A DNA stretch of 35,467 nucleotides from NCBI GenBank assembly GCA_017557505.1, contig JAFYYP010000043.1, positions 1 to 35,467 of the forward strand, given 5' to 3'. This DNA is from Bacillota bacterium. Its GTDB lineage: Bacteria; Bacillota; Clostridia; Peptostreptococcales; Anaerovoracaceae. The first letter of the stretch is position 1, and the number at the start of each line of letters is the position of its first letter. Below are positions 14,196 to 22,620 of this stretch, piece after piece. Under the pieces are notes generated by a model, which was given only the letters and a program-made list of their open reading frames with translations, was not told the DNA's origin and did not search any database. Position numbers and translations under genes: made by a program.

Positions 14196-16009
14196 ATATC
14201 TTCCGGCGCGGCAGCGTACGGTGGAGAATAGCGCTGATCTACTTCATGCTGTTCTTCGTCGTCATGACGCTCGTGGCGGTCTTCCTCGTGAACCGCATCG
14301 AGCAGTACCAGCTGTCCTCTCTAAAAGAGAATATCGCCAAGACCATCAGCGAAAGCAACCTCCCGTCTTACCTGGGAGCCTATGATTCGCTGTCTTCCTA
14401 TGGGGAAGAGATCCAGGACGTCCTGGATTCCAGCTGGAGCAGCTTTACCGAAGAACTGTCGGTCGTGGACGGGAAGATGCAGATCTGCGCGTCCACGAAC
14501 GCGAACCTCGTGGGCAGGTCCGCCGCGGACGTGTTCGACGCGTCCATCATCGCGTCCTGCCTGCTCTCCGGCGATCCCGGAGAATCGGACGCCGTCCTGT
14601 CGGGCGGTATTCCGGTCAAGAATCTGTGCTACAGCATCCCGAATGCGAAGGACCCGGGCGTCATCTATGTCAGGGCGGACCTTTCGAGCATCCAGTCGTT
14701 CGTGTCGCAGAGCAAGGTGATCTTCATCCGGGTCATCCTGATCGCTCTGCTGGCGACCGTTATCCTGGGCTTTGCCCTTGCGGGCAGCATCACGCGGCCC
14801 ATCAACGACGTGACGGATACGGTACAGAAGATGTCTTCGGGCGACTTTTCCGAAGGCGTCACCGTCAACAGCGACGACGAGATCGGCCAGCTCGCGGACA
14901 TGTTCAACATGATGCGCGAAAAGCTGTCCGATACGCTGTCGGAGATCACGGGAGAAAAGAACAAGCTGTCCACGATCCTCGAATACATGGCGGACGGACT
15001 CGTCGCCATCGACCTGGACGGGGGCATCATCCACGTCAACCCTGCGGCCAGGGCGATCCTCGAATTGGATCCGGTGGACCCGCTGCCCAAAGACTACGAC
15101 GCTCTGATGGGCCACATCTCCGACAACATCGGCCTGGAGCGGATCAAGGGCAACTGCGAGATCCACGGGGCGCAGGACGTGTTCTCCTACGGCAGCAGCA
15201 TCTTCGCGATCCATTACGACCGGTTCAAGGATGAAGACGGCGAGGATATCGGCATCATCATCCTGATCCAGGACATCACCGAACGGCAAAAGCTCGAGGA
15301 CATGCAGCGCGATTTCGTGGCGAACGTGTCGCACGAGCTGAAGACGCCGCTCACGACCATCAAGAGCTATACCGAGACGCTGATGGACGGCGCCGTGGAA
15401 GATCCCGAGATGGCCAGGAGCTTCCTGGGCATCGTCGACAACGAGGCGGACCGCATGAACCGTCTCGTCAAGGACCTTCTGCAGCTGTCGAGGCTGGACC
15501 ACCGCCAGGAGCGCATGAACTTCCTGGAGGCCAACATCGTCTCGCTTGTCCGCCAGTGCATGGTGAAGGTCGAGATGACCGCCCAGCAGAAAGGGCACCA
15601 GCTGAACGCGCTGTTCGACGAGAAGATGAACATCCGCGTGCTGATGGACAAGGACCGCATGGAGCAGGTCATCCTGAACGTGCTGACCAACGCCATCAAG
15701 TACACGCCGGACGGCGGCCGGATCGACGTCGACATCGATTCGGACGGCAAATACGTGCAGATCATCGTTTCCGACAACGGCATCGGCATTTCCGAAGAAG
15801 AACTGCCCCGCATCTTCGAGCGCTTCTACCGGGTCGATAAGGCCCGCTCGCGCAAGATGGGCGGCACGGGATTGGGCCTTGCGATCACGAAGCAGATCGT
15901 GGAAGAGCACCAGGGCACCATCACGGCGGAAAGCACGCTGGGCAAAGGAACGAAATTCATCATTACCCTCCGGGTCGCCTCGCACAGGGGCACCCCGAAC
16001 ATCGATTAA
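14192..16009 (+). CDS. walK: WalK-like sensor histidine kinase
   Basis: 605 residues from a GTG start (14192) that overlaps the walR stop by 4 bases; the family length is about 610. Layout: transmembrane helix at 12-34, extracellular sensor of about 140 residues, helix at 176-198, HAMP (199-250), a PAS domain (about 255-365), HisKA with FVANVSHELKTPLTTIKSYTETL (phospho-acceptor His381), and an HATPase domain with NAIKYTPDGG, DNGIGI and GGTGLGLAI. The H-box and the TM-sensor-TM-HAMP-PAS order are those of WalK/YycG, a membrane sensor of cell-wall state. The C-terminus is ordinary, with no anchor. Confidence 0.88.
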   Translation: MNIFRRGSVRWRIALIYFMLFFVVMTLVAVFLVNRIEQYQLSSLKENIAKTISESNLPSYLGAYDSLSSYGEEIQDVLDSSWSSFTEELSVVDGKMQICASTNANLVGRSAADVFDASIIASCLLSGDPGESDAVLSGGIPVKNLCYSIPNAKDPGVIYVRADLSSIQSFVSQSKVIFIRVILIALLATVILGFALAGSITRPINDVTDTVQKMSSGDFSEGVTVNSDDEIGQLADMFNMMREKLSDTLSEITGEKNKLSTILEYMADGLVAIDLDGGIIHVNPAARAILELDPVDPLPKDYDALMGHISDNIGLERIKGNCEIHGAQDVFSYGSSIFAIHYDRFKDEDGEDIGIIILIQDITERQKLEDMQRDFVANVSHELKTPLTTIKSYTETLMDGAVEDPEMARSFLGIVDNEADRMNRLVKDLLQLSRLDHRQERMNFLEANIVSLVRQCMVKVEMTAQQKGHQLNALFDEKMNIRVLMDKDRMEQVILNVLTNAIKYTPDGGRIDVDIDSDGKYVQIIVSDNGIGISEEELPRIFERFYRVDKARSRKMGGTGLGLAITKQIVEEHQGTITAESTLGKGTKFIITLRVASHRGTPNID

Positions 16010-16017
16010 CCAGACGC

Positions 16018-16506
16018 ATGAAAGAAGAGAAGAAAGTCAGCAGCTTCACCTACGATCTTTTGGAGCGCGAAAGCCAGACGGAAGAACAGAAAGAGCGCCG
16101 CGAGATCCGCAGAAAGAAGCTGGAAGACAGAACAAAAGTAAAAGACGACCCTGCGAAGGAAAAGCGGGCGAAGAACCGCCGCCGGACGATACTGGTCCTT
16201 CTGATTGCTGTCGTGGTGATCGGCACGTTTACCGTGCGTTCCGTGCAGCGCATGATCGCGCTGACCCGGGAGAGGGCGATGGTGCAGGCGCAGCTCGAAG
16301 AGCTGGAGAAGCGCCGCAGCGAGCTCGAAAACGAGCTTCTGATGGTCAATTCCGACGAGTACGTCGAGCAGCAGGCCAGAAGCCAGCTGCATATGATCAA
16401 ACCGGGCGAAGTGCTGTACATCGTGCCCAGCAGCACGGAGTACACGCAGGCGGAGCCCGAAGAAGAACCGGCGGAAGAAGCGCCGGCCGAAGAGGCGAAG
16501 CCCTGA
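16018..16506 (+). CDS. Septum formation initiator, FtsB/DivIC-like
   Basis: 162 residues: a charged Lys/Arg/Glu cytoplasmic tail (1-55), one transmembrane helix (about 58-76), an extracellular coiled coil (about 82-112, rich in Glu/Leu) and the FtsB/DivIC motif DEYVEQQARSQLHMIKPGEVLYIV. It ends in a low-complexity Glu/Pro/Ala tail. FtsB/DivIC joins FtsL and FtsQ/DivIB at the division site and activates septal wall synthesis. It lies 8 bases after walK and its stop overlaps the next start (TGATG), so division and wall control share one message. The long acidic Pro/Ala tail is unusual. Confidence 0.88.
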   Translation: MKEEKKVSSFTYDLLERESQTEEQKERREIRRKKLEDRTKVKDDPAKEKRAKNRRRTILVLLIAVVVIGTFTVRSVQRMIALTRERAMVQAQLEELEKRRSELENELLMVNSDEYVEQQARSQLHMIKPGEVLYIVPSSTEYTQAEPEEEPAEEAPAEEAKP

Positions 16507-17084
16507 TGGAGAAGCTCTCCCTGAAGGAAGCCGTCGTCGTGGAAGGAAGGGACGACGAAGCCGCGGTGCTGCGCGCCGTCGACGCCGCCGTGATCCCGAC
16601 GCACGGCTGGGGATTTCCCGCCGAAGCGCTGGAGCGCATCCAGAGCGCTTATGAAAAACAGGGCATCATCATCCTGACGGACCCCGACCACGCGGGGGAA
16701 GAGTCCCGCAGAAGGCTCGCGGCGATGTTTCCGGACGCGAAGCACGCCTATCTGGCGCGGCCGGACGCTGTCAAAGAAAAAGACGGCCGGACGGTCGACG
16801 TCGGCGTGGAGAACGCTTCGCCCGAAGTCATCCGGGACGCGCTTTTGGCCGCCAGAGCGGAAACGCGCGAAAATGCTGCAGAGCCCGCCGTGACGCAGGC
16901 GGAGCTGATCGCGCTCGGCCTTGCGGGAGACGCCGGCAGCAAACGGCTGCGCCAGGTTCTCGGCAAAGAGCTGGGCATCGGCAGCTGCAACGCGAAGTCG
17001 CTTGCGAAGCGGCTGCAGGCGTTCGGGATCACGAGAGAGGAGTTCCTTGCCGCATGGCGCAGGATTTCACAAGAAAGCAGGTAG
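16506..17084 (+). CDS. rnmV: Ribonuclease M5 (toprim, 5S rRNA maturation)
   Basis: 192 residues, starting at the ATG that overlaps the upstream stop. The toprim domain shows EAVVVEGRDDEAAVLRA (catalytic Glu) and IILTDPDHAGEESRRRL (the DxD metal site). The C-terminal half contains KSLAKRLQAFGITREEF, as in the RNase M5 C-terminal domain. The enzyme makes mature 5S rRNA from its precursor in Firmicutes. Its pairing with rsmA, overlapping by 31 bases here, is one of the most conserved Firmicute gene pairs and supports the call. The open frame extends back into walK, but that part has no ribosome binding site or domain. Confidence 0.9.
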   Translation: MEKLSLKEAVVVEGRDDEAAVLRAVDAAVIPTHGWGFPAEALERIQSAYEKQGIIILTDPDHAGEESRRRLAAMFPDAKHAYLARPDAVKEKDGRTVDVGVENASPEVIRDALLAARAETRENAAEPAVTQAELIALGLAGDAGSKRLRQVLGKELGIGSCNAKSLAKRLQAFGITREEFLAAWRRISQESR

Positions 17085-17923
17085 AATCGATCGAGAGGCG
17101 CTACGACTTCAAGACGGCCAGGAGCCTCGGGCAGAACTTCGTGACGGACCCGTCCGTGACGGAACGCATCATCGAGGCGGCGGGTGCGGGTCCCAAAGAC
17201 CTCGTGATCGAGATCGGGCCGGGCCTCGGGGTCATCACCTCGAAGGCCGCGCAGCGCTGCGGCAAGCTCGTCGCCATCGAGATCGATAAAAAACTGCTGC
17301 CCATCCTCGCGGAGACCGTCGGCTGGCAGCCGAACGTCAAGATCATCAACGAGGACGTCCTGCAGGCGGATCTCGAAGCGATCGTCGCAGAGGAAAAGAC
17401 GCTGCCGGACGGGTCACAAGCCGAAAGCGTGCGCCTGATCGGCAACCTGCCGTATTACATCACGACGCCCATCCTGAACAAGCTCATGGCGCTGCCGGAG
17501 CTGTTCACCTCGCTTACCATCATGGTGCAGAAAGAGGTCGCCGAAAAGATGATGGCGGAGGCGGGTGCAAAAAATTACGGCGTTCTTTCGATCCATGTGC
17601 AGTATTTCTGCGAGATCGAATATATAATGGATGTACCGAAGGAAGTATTCCTTCCCCGTCCGAAAGTGGATTCCTCAGTGCTGACCCTGCACGTGAGGAA
17701 GGAAAGAGCGGTGCACGCGGAAGACGAAGCGCTGTTCTTCGAGACCGTAAAGGCGGGTTTTGCGCAGAGGCGCAAGACGCTGTCCAATTCGCTCGCGGGC
17801 GTGCGCGGCGCGGACAAAGCCAAGGTGCTCGCGGCGCTTGCCGGCGCAGGCATCGATCCGCAGAGACGCGCGGAAACGCTGTCTTTGGCGGAATTCGCGG
17901 AAGTGGCAAATCGCCTTATTTAA
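17054..17923 (+). CDS. rsmA: 16S rRNA dimethyladenosine transferase RsmA/KsgA
   Basis: 289 residues. The SAM-binding motif I is VIEIGPGLGVITSKAA, the acidic residue after strand 2 lies in VAIEIDKKL, and the catalytic NLPYYITTPIL is the hallmark NLPY motif. The C-terminal domain continues with FLPRPKVDSSVLTL and FAQRRKTLSNSL. It dimethylates two adjacent adenines in the 3' hairpin of 16S rRNA during small-subunit assembly. Loss in other bacteria gives kasugamycin resistance. It is translated from inside the rnmV coding region. Confidence 0.95.
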   Translation: MAQDFTRKQVESIERRYDFKTARSLGQNFVTDPSVTERIIEAAGAGPKDLVIEIGPGLGVITSKAAQRCGKLVAIEIDKKLLPILAETVGWQPNVKIINEDVLQADLEAIVAEEKTLPDGSQAESVRLIGNLPYYITTPILNKLMALPELFTSLTIMVQKEVAEKMMAEAGAKNYGVLSIHVQYFCEIEYIMDVPKEVFLPRPKVDSSVLTLHVRKERAVHAEDEALFFETVKAGFAQRRKTLSNSLAGVRGADKAKVLAALAGAGIDPQRRAETLSLAEFAEVANRLI

Positions 17924-17965
17924 GGCTTCTATATGAGAAAACAATTGAATTTGGAGGTGTTTCCC

Positions 17966-18340
17966 ATGATTCAGACAGTTGCAACCGAAAAGGCTCCCGG
18001 CGCCATCGGCCCCTACAGCCAGGCAAAGATCGTTAACGGCATGGTCTATACGTCCGGCCAGCTGGGCATGTTCCCCAACGGCACGCTGCCCGCAGGCATC
18101 CAGGCGCAGGCGCTCCAGTCCCTGACCAACATCAAGAACATTCTGGAAGCTGCCGGCACCAGCATGGACAAGGTCGTCAAGACCCTGGTCTTCATCAAGA
18201 ACATGGACGATTTCGGCAAGGTCAACGAGATCTACGGCACGTTCTTCAAGGAAGGTGCATATCCCGCAAGAAGCTGCGTGGAGATCGCCCGCCTGCCCAA
18301 GGACGCCCTCGTTGAGATCGAGGTCATCGCGGAGCTGTAA
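17966..18340 (+). CDS. ridA: RidA family enamine/imine deaminase
   Basis: 124 residues, the normal family length, starting at the ATG at 17966 behind TTGGAGGTGTTTCCC; an ATG 33 bases earlier lacks a good site. The family signature is complete: APGAIGPYSQAKIVNG, YTSGQLG, and a C-terminal ARSCVEIARLPKDALVEIE containing the catalytic Arg. RidA hydrolyses reactive enamine/imine intermediates released by PLP enzymes, which protects other PLP enzymes. That is useful in a cell with heavy amino-acid catabolism. It is the last gene before the terminator. Confidence 0.95.
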   Translation: MIQTVATEKAPGAIGPYSQAKIVNGMVYTSGQLGMFPNGTLPAGIQAQALQSLTNIKNILEAAGTSMDKVVKTLVFIKNMDDFGKVNEIYGTFFKEGAYPARSCVEIARLPKDALVEIEVIAEL

Positions 18341-18362
18341 GCTCAAAATTTCATAAGAAGCA

Positions 18363-18388
18363 AAACGGACCCTTTTGGGTCCGTTTTT
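18363..18388 (+). terminator. Intrinsic terminator after ridA
   Basis: A 10-bp stem AAACGGACCC/GGGTCCGTTT (18363-18372/18377-18386) with a T4 loop leads into a T-run. Confidence 0.9.
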
Positions 18389-18423
18389 GTGTTAATATAT
18401 GTCATATAAGGAGCAAGACATAT

Positions 18424-19191
18424 ATGAAGTATAAACTCATACGCCACGCGACGGCCAAACTGGACTTCGGCGGGACCTGCTTCCTGCTGGATCCGTGGTT
18501 CGCCGCGAAGGGCAAAGGGCTCTCGTATGCAGGAAAAGAAAACAGCCCGCTGGTCGACATGCCCTGCAAAATGTGGGAGGCGGAGAGCCGCGCGGACTGC
18601 GTGCTGCTGTCGCACCTGCATTCGGATCACTTCGACAAAGAGGCTGCAGACTTCCTCGACAAAGACAGGCCGCTGTTCTTCCCCTCCTGTGACGCAGAAG
18701 CGCCGCTGCTTACCGGGTTCACCGACCTGCGGCCCGTGGACGGCACGGGACTGTATAACGAAGTCGCTTTCGAGCACGTCCCCGGGCGCCACGGCCACTC
18801 CGGAGACGTCCTGGCAGATATGGGGGAATCCGGCGGCTACGTCTTCATGGCGGCGGGAGAACCTACCGTTTACTGGACCGGCGACACGGTCTGGTGTGAC
18901 GAGGTGAAAAAGACCATCGAGGTCTACCAGCCGCAGGTGATCATCGTGCACGGCGGCGGTGCTTTGTGGAACGGCGAAGAGATCACTATGGGGATAGAAG
19001 ACGTGCTTGCAGTCTGTAAAGCGGCGCCCGGCGCGAAGATCATCGCGGTCCACTTCGAGACGACGGACCATGCGAGCGTCACCCGTTCAGACCTGAGGGC
19101 TGCGGCGGATGCCGCCGGGGTCAGCAGAGATCAGCTGCTCATCCCAGCAGACGGAGAAGAGATCGTCATCATGCAGGAAACTGCGTTTTAA
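18424..19191 (+). CDS. Metallo-beta-lactamase-fold hydrolase, UlaG-like
   Basis: 255 residues, cytosolic. The di-metal motif HLHSDHFD places His64, His66, Asp68 and His69. Later ligands are likely in VPGRHGHSG, WTGDTVW and the HFETTDH segment. The early DPWF motif is typical of the UlaG-like/UPF0173 branch, which includes L-ascorbate-6-phosphate lactonase and many uncharacterised hydrolases. AAGGAGC lies about 10 bases ahead of the ATG. It starts a three-gene unit with the HD-domain protein and the permease-kinase. Substrate unknown. Confidence 0.85.
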   Translation: MKYKLIRHATAKLDFGGTCFLLDPWFAAKGKGLSYAGKENSPLVDMPCKMWEAESRADCVLLSHLHSDHFDKEAADFLDKDRPLFFPSCDAEAPLLTGFTDLRPVDGTGLYNEVAFEHVPGRHGHSGDVLADMGESGGYVFMAAGEPTVYWTGDTVWCDEVKKTIEVYQPQVIIVHGGGALWNGEEITMGIEDVLAVCKAAPGAKIIAVHFETTDHASVTRSDLRAAADAAGVSRDQLLIPADGEEIVIMQETAF

Positions 19192-19201
19192 GGAGGCTGA
19201 C

Positions 19202-19756
19202 ATGTTTACACCGACACTGGAAGAAGCAAGAAAACTGATGGAAGAACATAACCAGGAGGCATTCCACCGCCAGCACGCGGAGACGGTCTCCGGGGTCATG
19301 GGATATTTCGCGAAGGAATTCGACCCCGAGCGCGAGGAATTCTGGCGCTGCGTGGGCATGCTCCACGACCTGGACTACGAGGAGTTCCCCGAAGAGCACT
19401 GCGTCAAGGAAGAGCAGTGGCTGAAAGATATGGACTGCGACCCCGCCATGATCCACGCGATCTGCGCGCACGGCTGGGGCCTGACCGGCATCACCTGCCA
19501 GCCCGAGAGCCAGATGGAAAAGCTCCTGTTCGCCTCCGACGAACTGACCGGCTTGATCGGCGCGGCCGCGCTCATGCGGCCGTCGAAGTCCTGCGCGGAC
19601 ATGGAACTCAAATCCCTGAAGAAGAAGTATAAAGATAAGAAATTCGCAGCCGGCTGCAGCCGGGAAGTCATCCAGCAGGGCGCCGAAATGCTCGGCTGGG
19701 AGCTGGACGAGCTGCTGCAGAAGACGCTGGACGCGATGAAGAGCCTGGAAGGATAA
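19202..19756 (+). CDS. HD-domain phosphohydrolase-like protein
   Basis: 184 residues from the ATG at 19202, which follows AAGGAGGCTGAC; an upstream in-frame ATG lies inside the previous gene. It has the HD pattern: His in [11 protein letters not shown], the HD pair in [12 protein letters not shown] (His55-Asp56) and AICAHGWG further on, then a conserved Asp in [18 protein letters not shown]. This is the small HD-hydrolase type found across anaerobes with unproven substrate. It lies 10 bases after the UlaG-like gene and 7 bases before the permease-kinase fusion, so the three are probably co-expressed. Confidence 0.8.
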   Translation: MFTPTLEEARKLMEEHNQEAFHRQHAETVSGVMGYFAKEFDPEREEFWRCVGMLHDLDYEEFPEEHCVKEEQWLKDMDCDPAMIHAICAHGWGLTGITCQPESQMEKLLFASDELTGLIGAAALMRPSKSCADMELKSLKKKYKDKKFAAGCSREVIQQGAEMLGWELDELLQKTLDAMKSLEG

Positions 19757-19763
19757 ACCCGAT

Positions 19764-22559
19764 ATGGATCACCTGATCGACAATAAAGCACTGGACCGGT
19801 ATCTCTCGCCCGTCGACGTCTGGGCGATGGCCTTCGGCTGCATGATCGGCTGGGGCGCCTTTGTGATGCCCGGAACGACGTTCCTGCCCGTCGCAGGGCC
19901 GGCCGGTACGATCCTGGCCCTTCTCATCGGCATGGCCGTGATGCTCATCATCGGCATGTGCACGTCTTATCTGATGCGTAAAAGCCCGCAGACGGGTGGT
20001 ATCTACTCATATACGAAAGAGGCGTTCGGACGCGATCACGCGTTCCTGTGTGCCTGGTTTTTATGCCTGTCGTATCTGACCGTCGTATTCCTGAACGGCA
20101 GCGCGCTGTTCGTGGTCATCCGCACGGTCTTCGGCGACGGCATCCAGACAGGTGCTTCGTACACGGTCGCGGGCAGCGAGATCTATCTGCGCGAGGTCGG
20201 TACGTCCATCCTGGCCCTTGCGGGCGTCGGGATCCTGTTCATCGCGGCAAAACCCGTGCTGCAGAAACTGCACACGATCCTGTCGCTCATCCTGGCCGCA
20301 GGCGTCGTCGCGACGGCTGTTCTCTGCCTGCCGCACCATCTGTCTTTCGGCGATCTGAATATGTACGGAACGCAGAACGTCGGTCCGGGCTTCGGTATCT
20401 TCACCCTCGTGATCCTGGCACCGTGGGCCTACGTCGGCTTCGAAGTCATCACGTTCGATACGGCTCACTTCAAATTCCCTGTGAAAAAAGCCGGCGTCAT
20501 CCTGCTCACGTCGGTGCTGCTCGCGGCTTTCGCGTACACCGCGATGACCCTCGTGAGCGTCACAGTCCATCCGGACGGCTTCGCCTCCTGGGGCGAATAC
20601 ATCGCTCATCTGAACGAACTCGGCGGCGTCGCATCCGTTCCCACGTTCTATGCGGCAAAGACCATCCTGGGCACAGGCGGCCTCGTGCTGATCGCGGTCT
20701 CGGCCTTTGCTGCCATCCTGACCGGCATCATCGGAGCCTACCGCGCCATGGTGCGCGTGCTGTCCACCATGGCCGAAGACCGCATTCTGTCCGATTTCTT
20801 CTCCAAAACGACGTACAGCATCCTGTTCATCATGCTGCTGTCCATCCTCATCTCGCTTTTAGGCCGCAACACGCTCATCTGGTTCGTGGACCTGACGGCC
20901 TTCGGCGCGATCGTCGCGTACGGCTATACCTGCGCGGCGGCAAGCAAGAGGGCGAAAGTCGAAAACGACGGAAAGATCGTTGTCCTCGGGCGTCTGGGCG
21001 CCTGCATCGCCGCCCTGTTCGCCATCGTGCAGCTCGTGCCGCATCTGGCGGCCATCGACGCGATGGGCAGCGAAGCGTTCCTTCTGTTGTCGCTTTGGTG
21101 CTTCCTTGGTTTCGTGTTCTACTGGCAGACGATCCGGCGCAGCACGCTGGCTGAGTACAGCGGCATGTCCACGTCAGGCACCGTCCTGTTCGCCCTGCTC
21201 GTGTACGCGGCGCTTCTGTGGGTCGCGAAACAGCTGTACGCCAAGGACGGCATGGAAGCGGTACGCACCGCGCTCGTGAAAGACGGCATCGTTTTGATGC
21301 TCATCATTTTCGTCGGTCTGGGGGTCATGCTGTATATCCAGAACGTCGTGCGCAAGAAGCACGAGGCGACGGAACGCGAAAAGATCCGCGCGGTCGAAGG
21401 AAGCCTCGCGAAGAGCCAGTTCCTGTTCAACATGTCGCACGACATCCGCACGCCCATGAACGCGATCATCGGCTACACGAACCTCGCGCGCGAAGAAGGA
21501 TCCCCGGAAGTCGTGAGGGAATACCTGGACAAGATCGATACTTCGAGCAAGCACCTGCTCGACCTGATCAACGATATCCTGGAGATGAGCCGCATCGAAA
21601 GCGGCAAGATAGAACTCTCCTATGAGCCGTACGACCTTTGCGCACTGTTCGAGGAGATCGGCCACCTGTTCGAAGAGCAGATGAAGCAAAAGGGCCTGAC
21701 GTTCGAGGTCCACGATTCGCAGGTCGCGGACCGTCTGGTCTGGTGCGATAAGAAAAACATTAACCGCGTGCTTCTGAACGTCATCAGCAACGCGTACAAG
21801 TTCACGCCCGAAGGCGGATCGATCACGGCGACCCTGTATGAGGCGGGAAGCGACAACGGCTACGGCTCTTACGAACTGCGCGTGCAGGATACCGGCATCG
21901 GCATGTCCAAGGAATTCGTGGAGAAGATGTTCAACGCGTTCGAGCGCGAGCGCACGTCCACGGTCAGCGGCATCGAAGGAACAGGTCTGGGCCTTGCCAT
22001 CACGAAGAAGCTCATCGATCTGATGGGCGGCACGATCGAGGTCGTCACCTCTCCGGGCAGCGGCACGCAGATGATCATGCGGCTGAAGCTGAAGCTCGCG
22101 ACCGAAGAAGACATGCCAAAGCCGACCGCTGAACAGGAGGAAGAGATCGATTTCTCGCAGAAGAAGCTGCTTCTCGTCGAGGATAATCTCGTGAACAAGG
22201 AGATCGCCCGCATGATCCTGGAGCAGAAGGGCTTTACGGTGGATACTGCGGAGAACGGGCAGGAGGCGGTGGACAAAGTCGCATCGTCCGAACCCGGCAC
22301 GTACGACGCCATCCTGATGGACATCCAGATGCCCGTCATGGACGGCTATACCGCAGCCAGGCACATCCGCGCGCTGGACGATCCTCGCCTGGCGAATATC
22401 CCGATCCTGGCCATGACCGCGAACGCGTTCCACGAAGACGTGCAGGCGGCACTGGACGCCGGCATGCAGGCGCACATCGCCAAACCCATCGATATCAACG
22501 TGCTGATGGACGAATTGAAGACCGCGCTGTCTTGCAATTCCAACGGCAGAGATATATAA
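19764..22559 (+). CDS. APC amino-acid permease fused to histidine kinase and receiver
   Basis: A single 931-residue frame. Residues 1-460 are an APC-superfamily permease with about 12 helices. TM1 carries the unwound substrate motif [17 protein letters not shown] (24-40), and TM2 is followed by [23 protein letters not shown] (67-89). Two further helices (about 470-490 and 507-527) lead into a short charged linker. The kinase follows: HisKA with [17 protein letters not shown] (phospho-acceptor His559), ATPase with Asn676, DTGIGM (709-714) and GTGLGL (739-744). The C-terminal receiver (801-920) has VEDN, Asp853 and Lys907. All kinase and receiver catalytic residues are intact and the frame has no break. 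It would sit in the membrane with the kinase inside, linking amino-acid binding or transport to phosphorelay. There is no PAS or HAMP, and no DNA-binding regulator adjoins it. Substrate and output are unknown. Confidence 0.92.
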   Translation: MDHLIDNKALDRYLSPVDVWAMAFGCMIGWGAFVMPGTTFLPVAGPAGTILALLIGMAVMLIIGMCTSYLMRKSPQTGGIYSYTKEAFGRDHAFLCAWFLCLSYLTVVFLNGSALFVVIRTVFGDGIQTGASYTVAGSEIYLREVGTSILALAGVGILFIAAKPVLQKLHTILSLILAAGVVATAVLCLPHHLSFGDLNMYGTQNVGPGFGIFTLVILAPWAYVGFEVITFDTAHFKFPVKKAGVILLTSVLLAAFAYTAMTLVSVTVHPDGFASWGEYIAHLNELGGVASVPTFYAAKTILGTGGLVLIAVSAFAAILTGIIGAYRAMVRVLSTMAEDRILSDFFSKTTYSILFIMLLSILISLLGRNTLIWFVDLTAFGAIVAYGYTCAAASKRAKVENDGKIVVLGRLGACIAALFAIVQLVPHLAAIDAMGSEAFLLLSLWCFLGFVFYWQTIRRSTLAEYSGMSTSGTVLFALLVYAALLWVAKQLYAKDGMEAVRTALVKDGIVLMLIIFVGLGVMLYIQNVVRKKHEATEREKIRAVEGSLAKSQFLFNMSHDIRTPMNAIIGYTNLAREEGSPEVVREYLDKIDTSSKHLLDLINDILEMSRIESGKIELSYEPYDLCALFEEIGHLFEEQMKQKGLTFEVHDSQVADRLVWCDKKNINRVLLNVISNAYKFTPEGGSITATLYEAGSDNGYGSYELRVQDTGIGMSKEFVEKMFNAFERERTSTVSGIEGTGLGLAITKKLIDLMGGTIEVVTSPGSGTQMIMRLKLKLATEEDMPKPTAEQEEEIDFSQKKLLLVEDNLVNKEIARMILEQKGFTVDTAENGQEAVDKVASSEPGTYDAILMDIQMPVMDGYTAARHIRALDDPRLANIPILAMTANAFHEDVQAALDAGMQAHIAKPIDINVLMDELKTALSCNSNGRDI

Positions 22560-22620
22560 TTAGATGTTATCAACAAAGACGATTCCGGTGTTTTAAGCCC
22601 GTCGGACGAAGGAGGAAAAC

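Noticed and set aside
14321-15985. A 554-residue - strand frame opposite walK
   Set aside because: Shadow of the G+C-rich kinase gene; no recognisable domain or start signal.
15879-16505. A 209-codon N-terminal extension of the RNase M5 frame
   Set aside because: It lies inside walK and the FtsB/DivIC gene, while the toprim domain begins just after the ATG at 16506.
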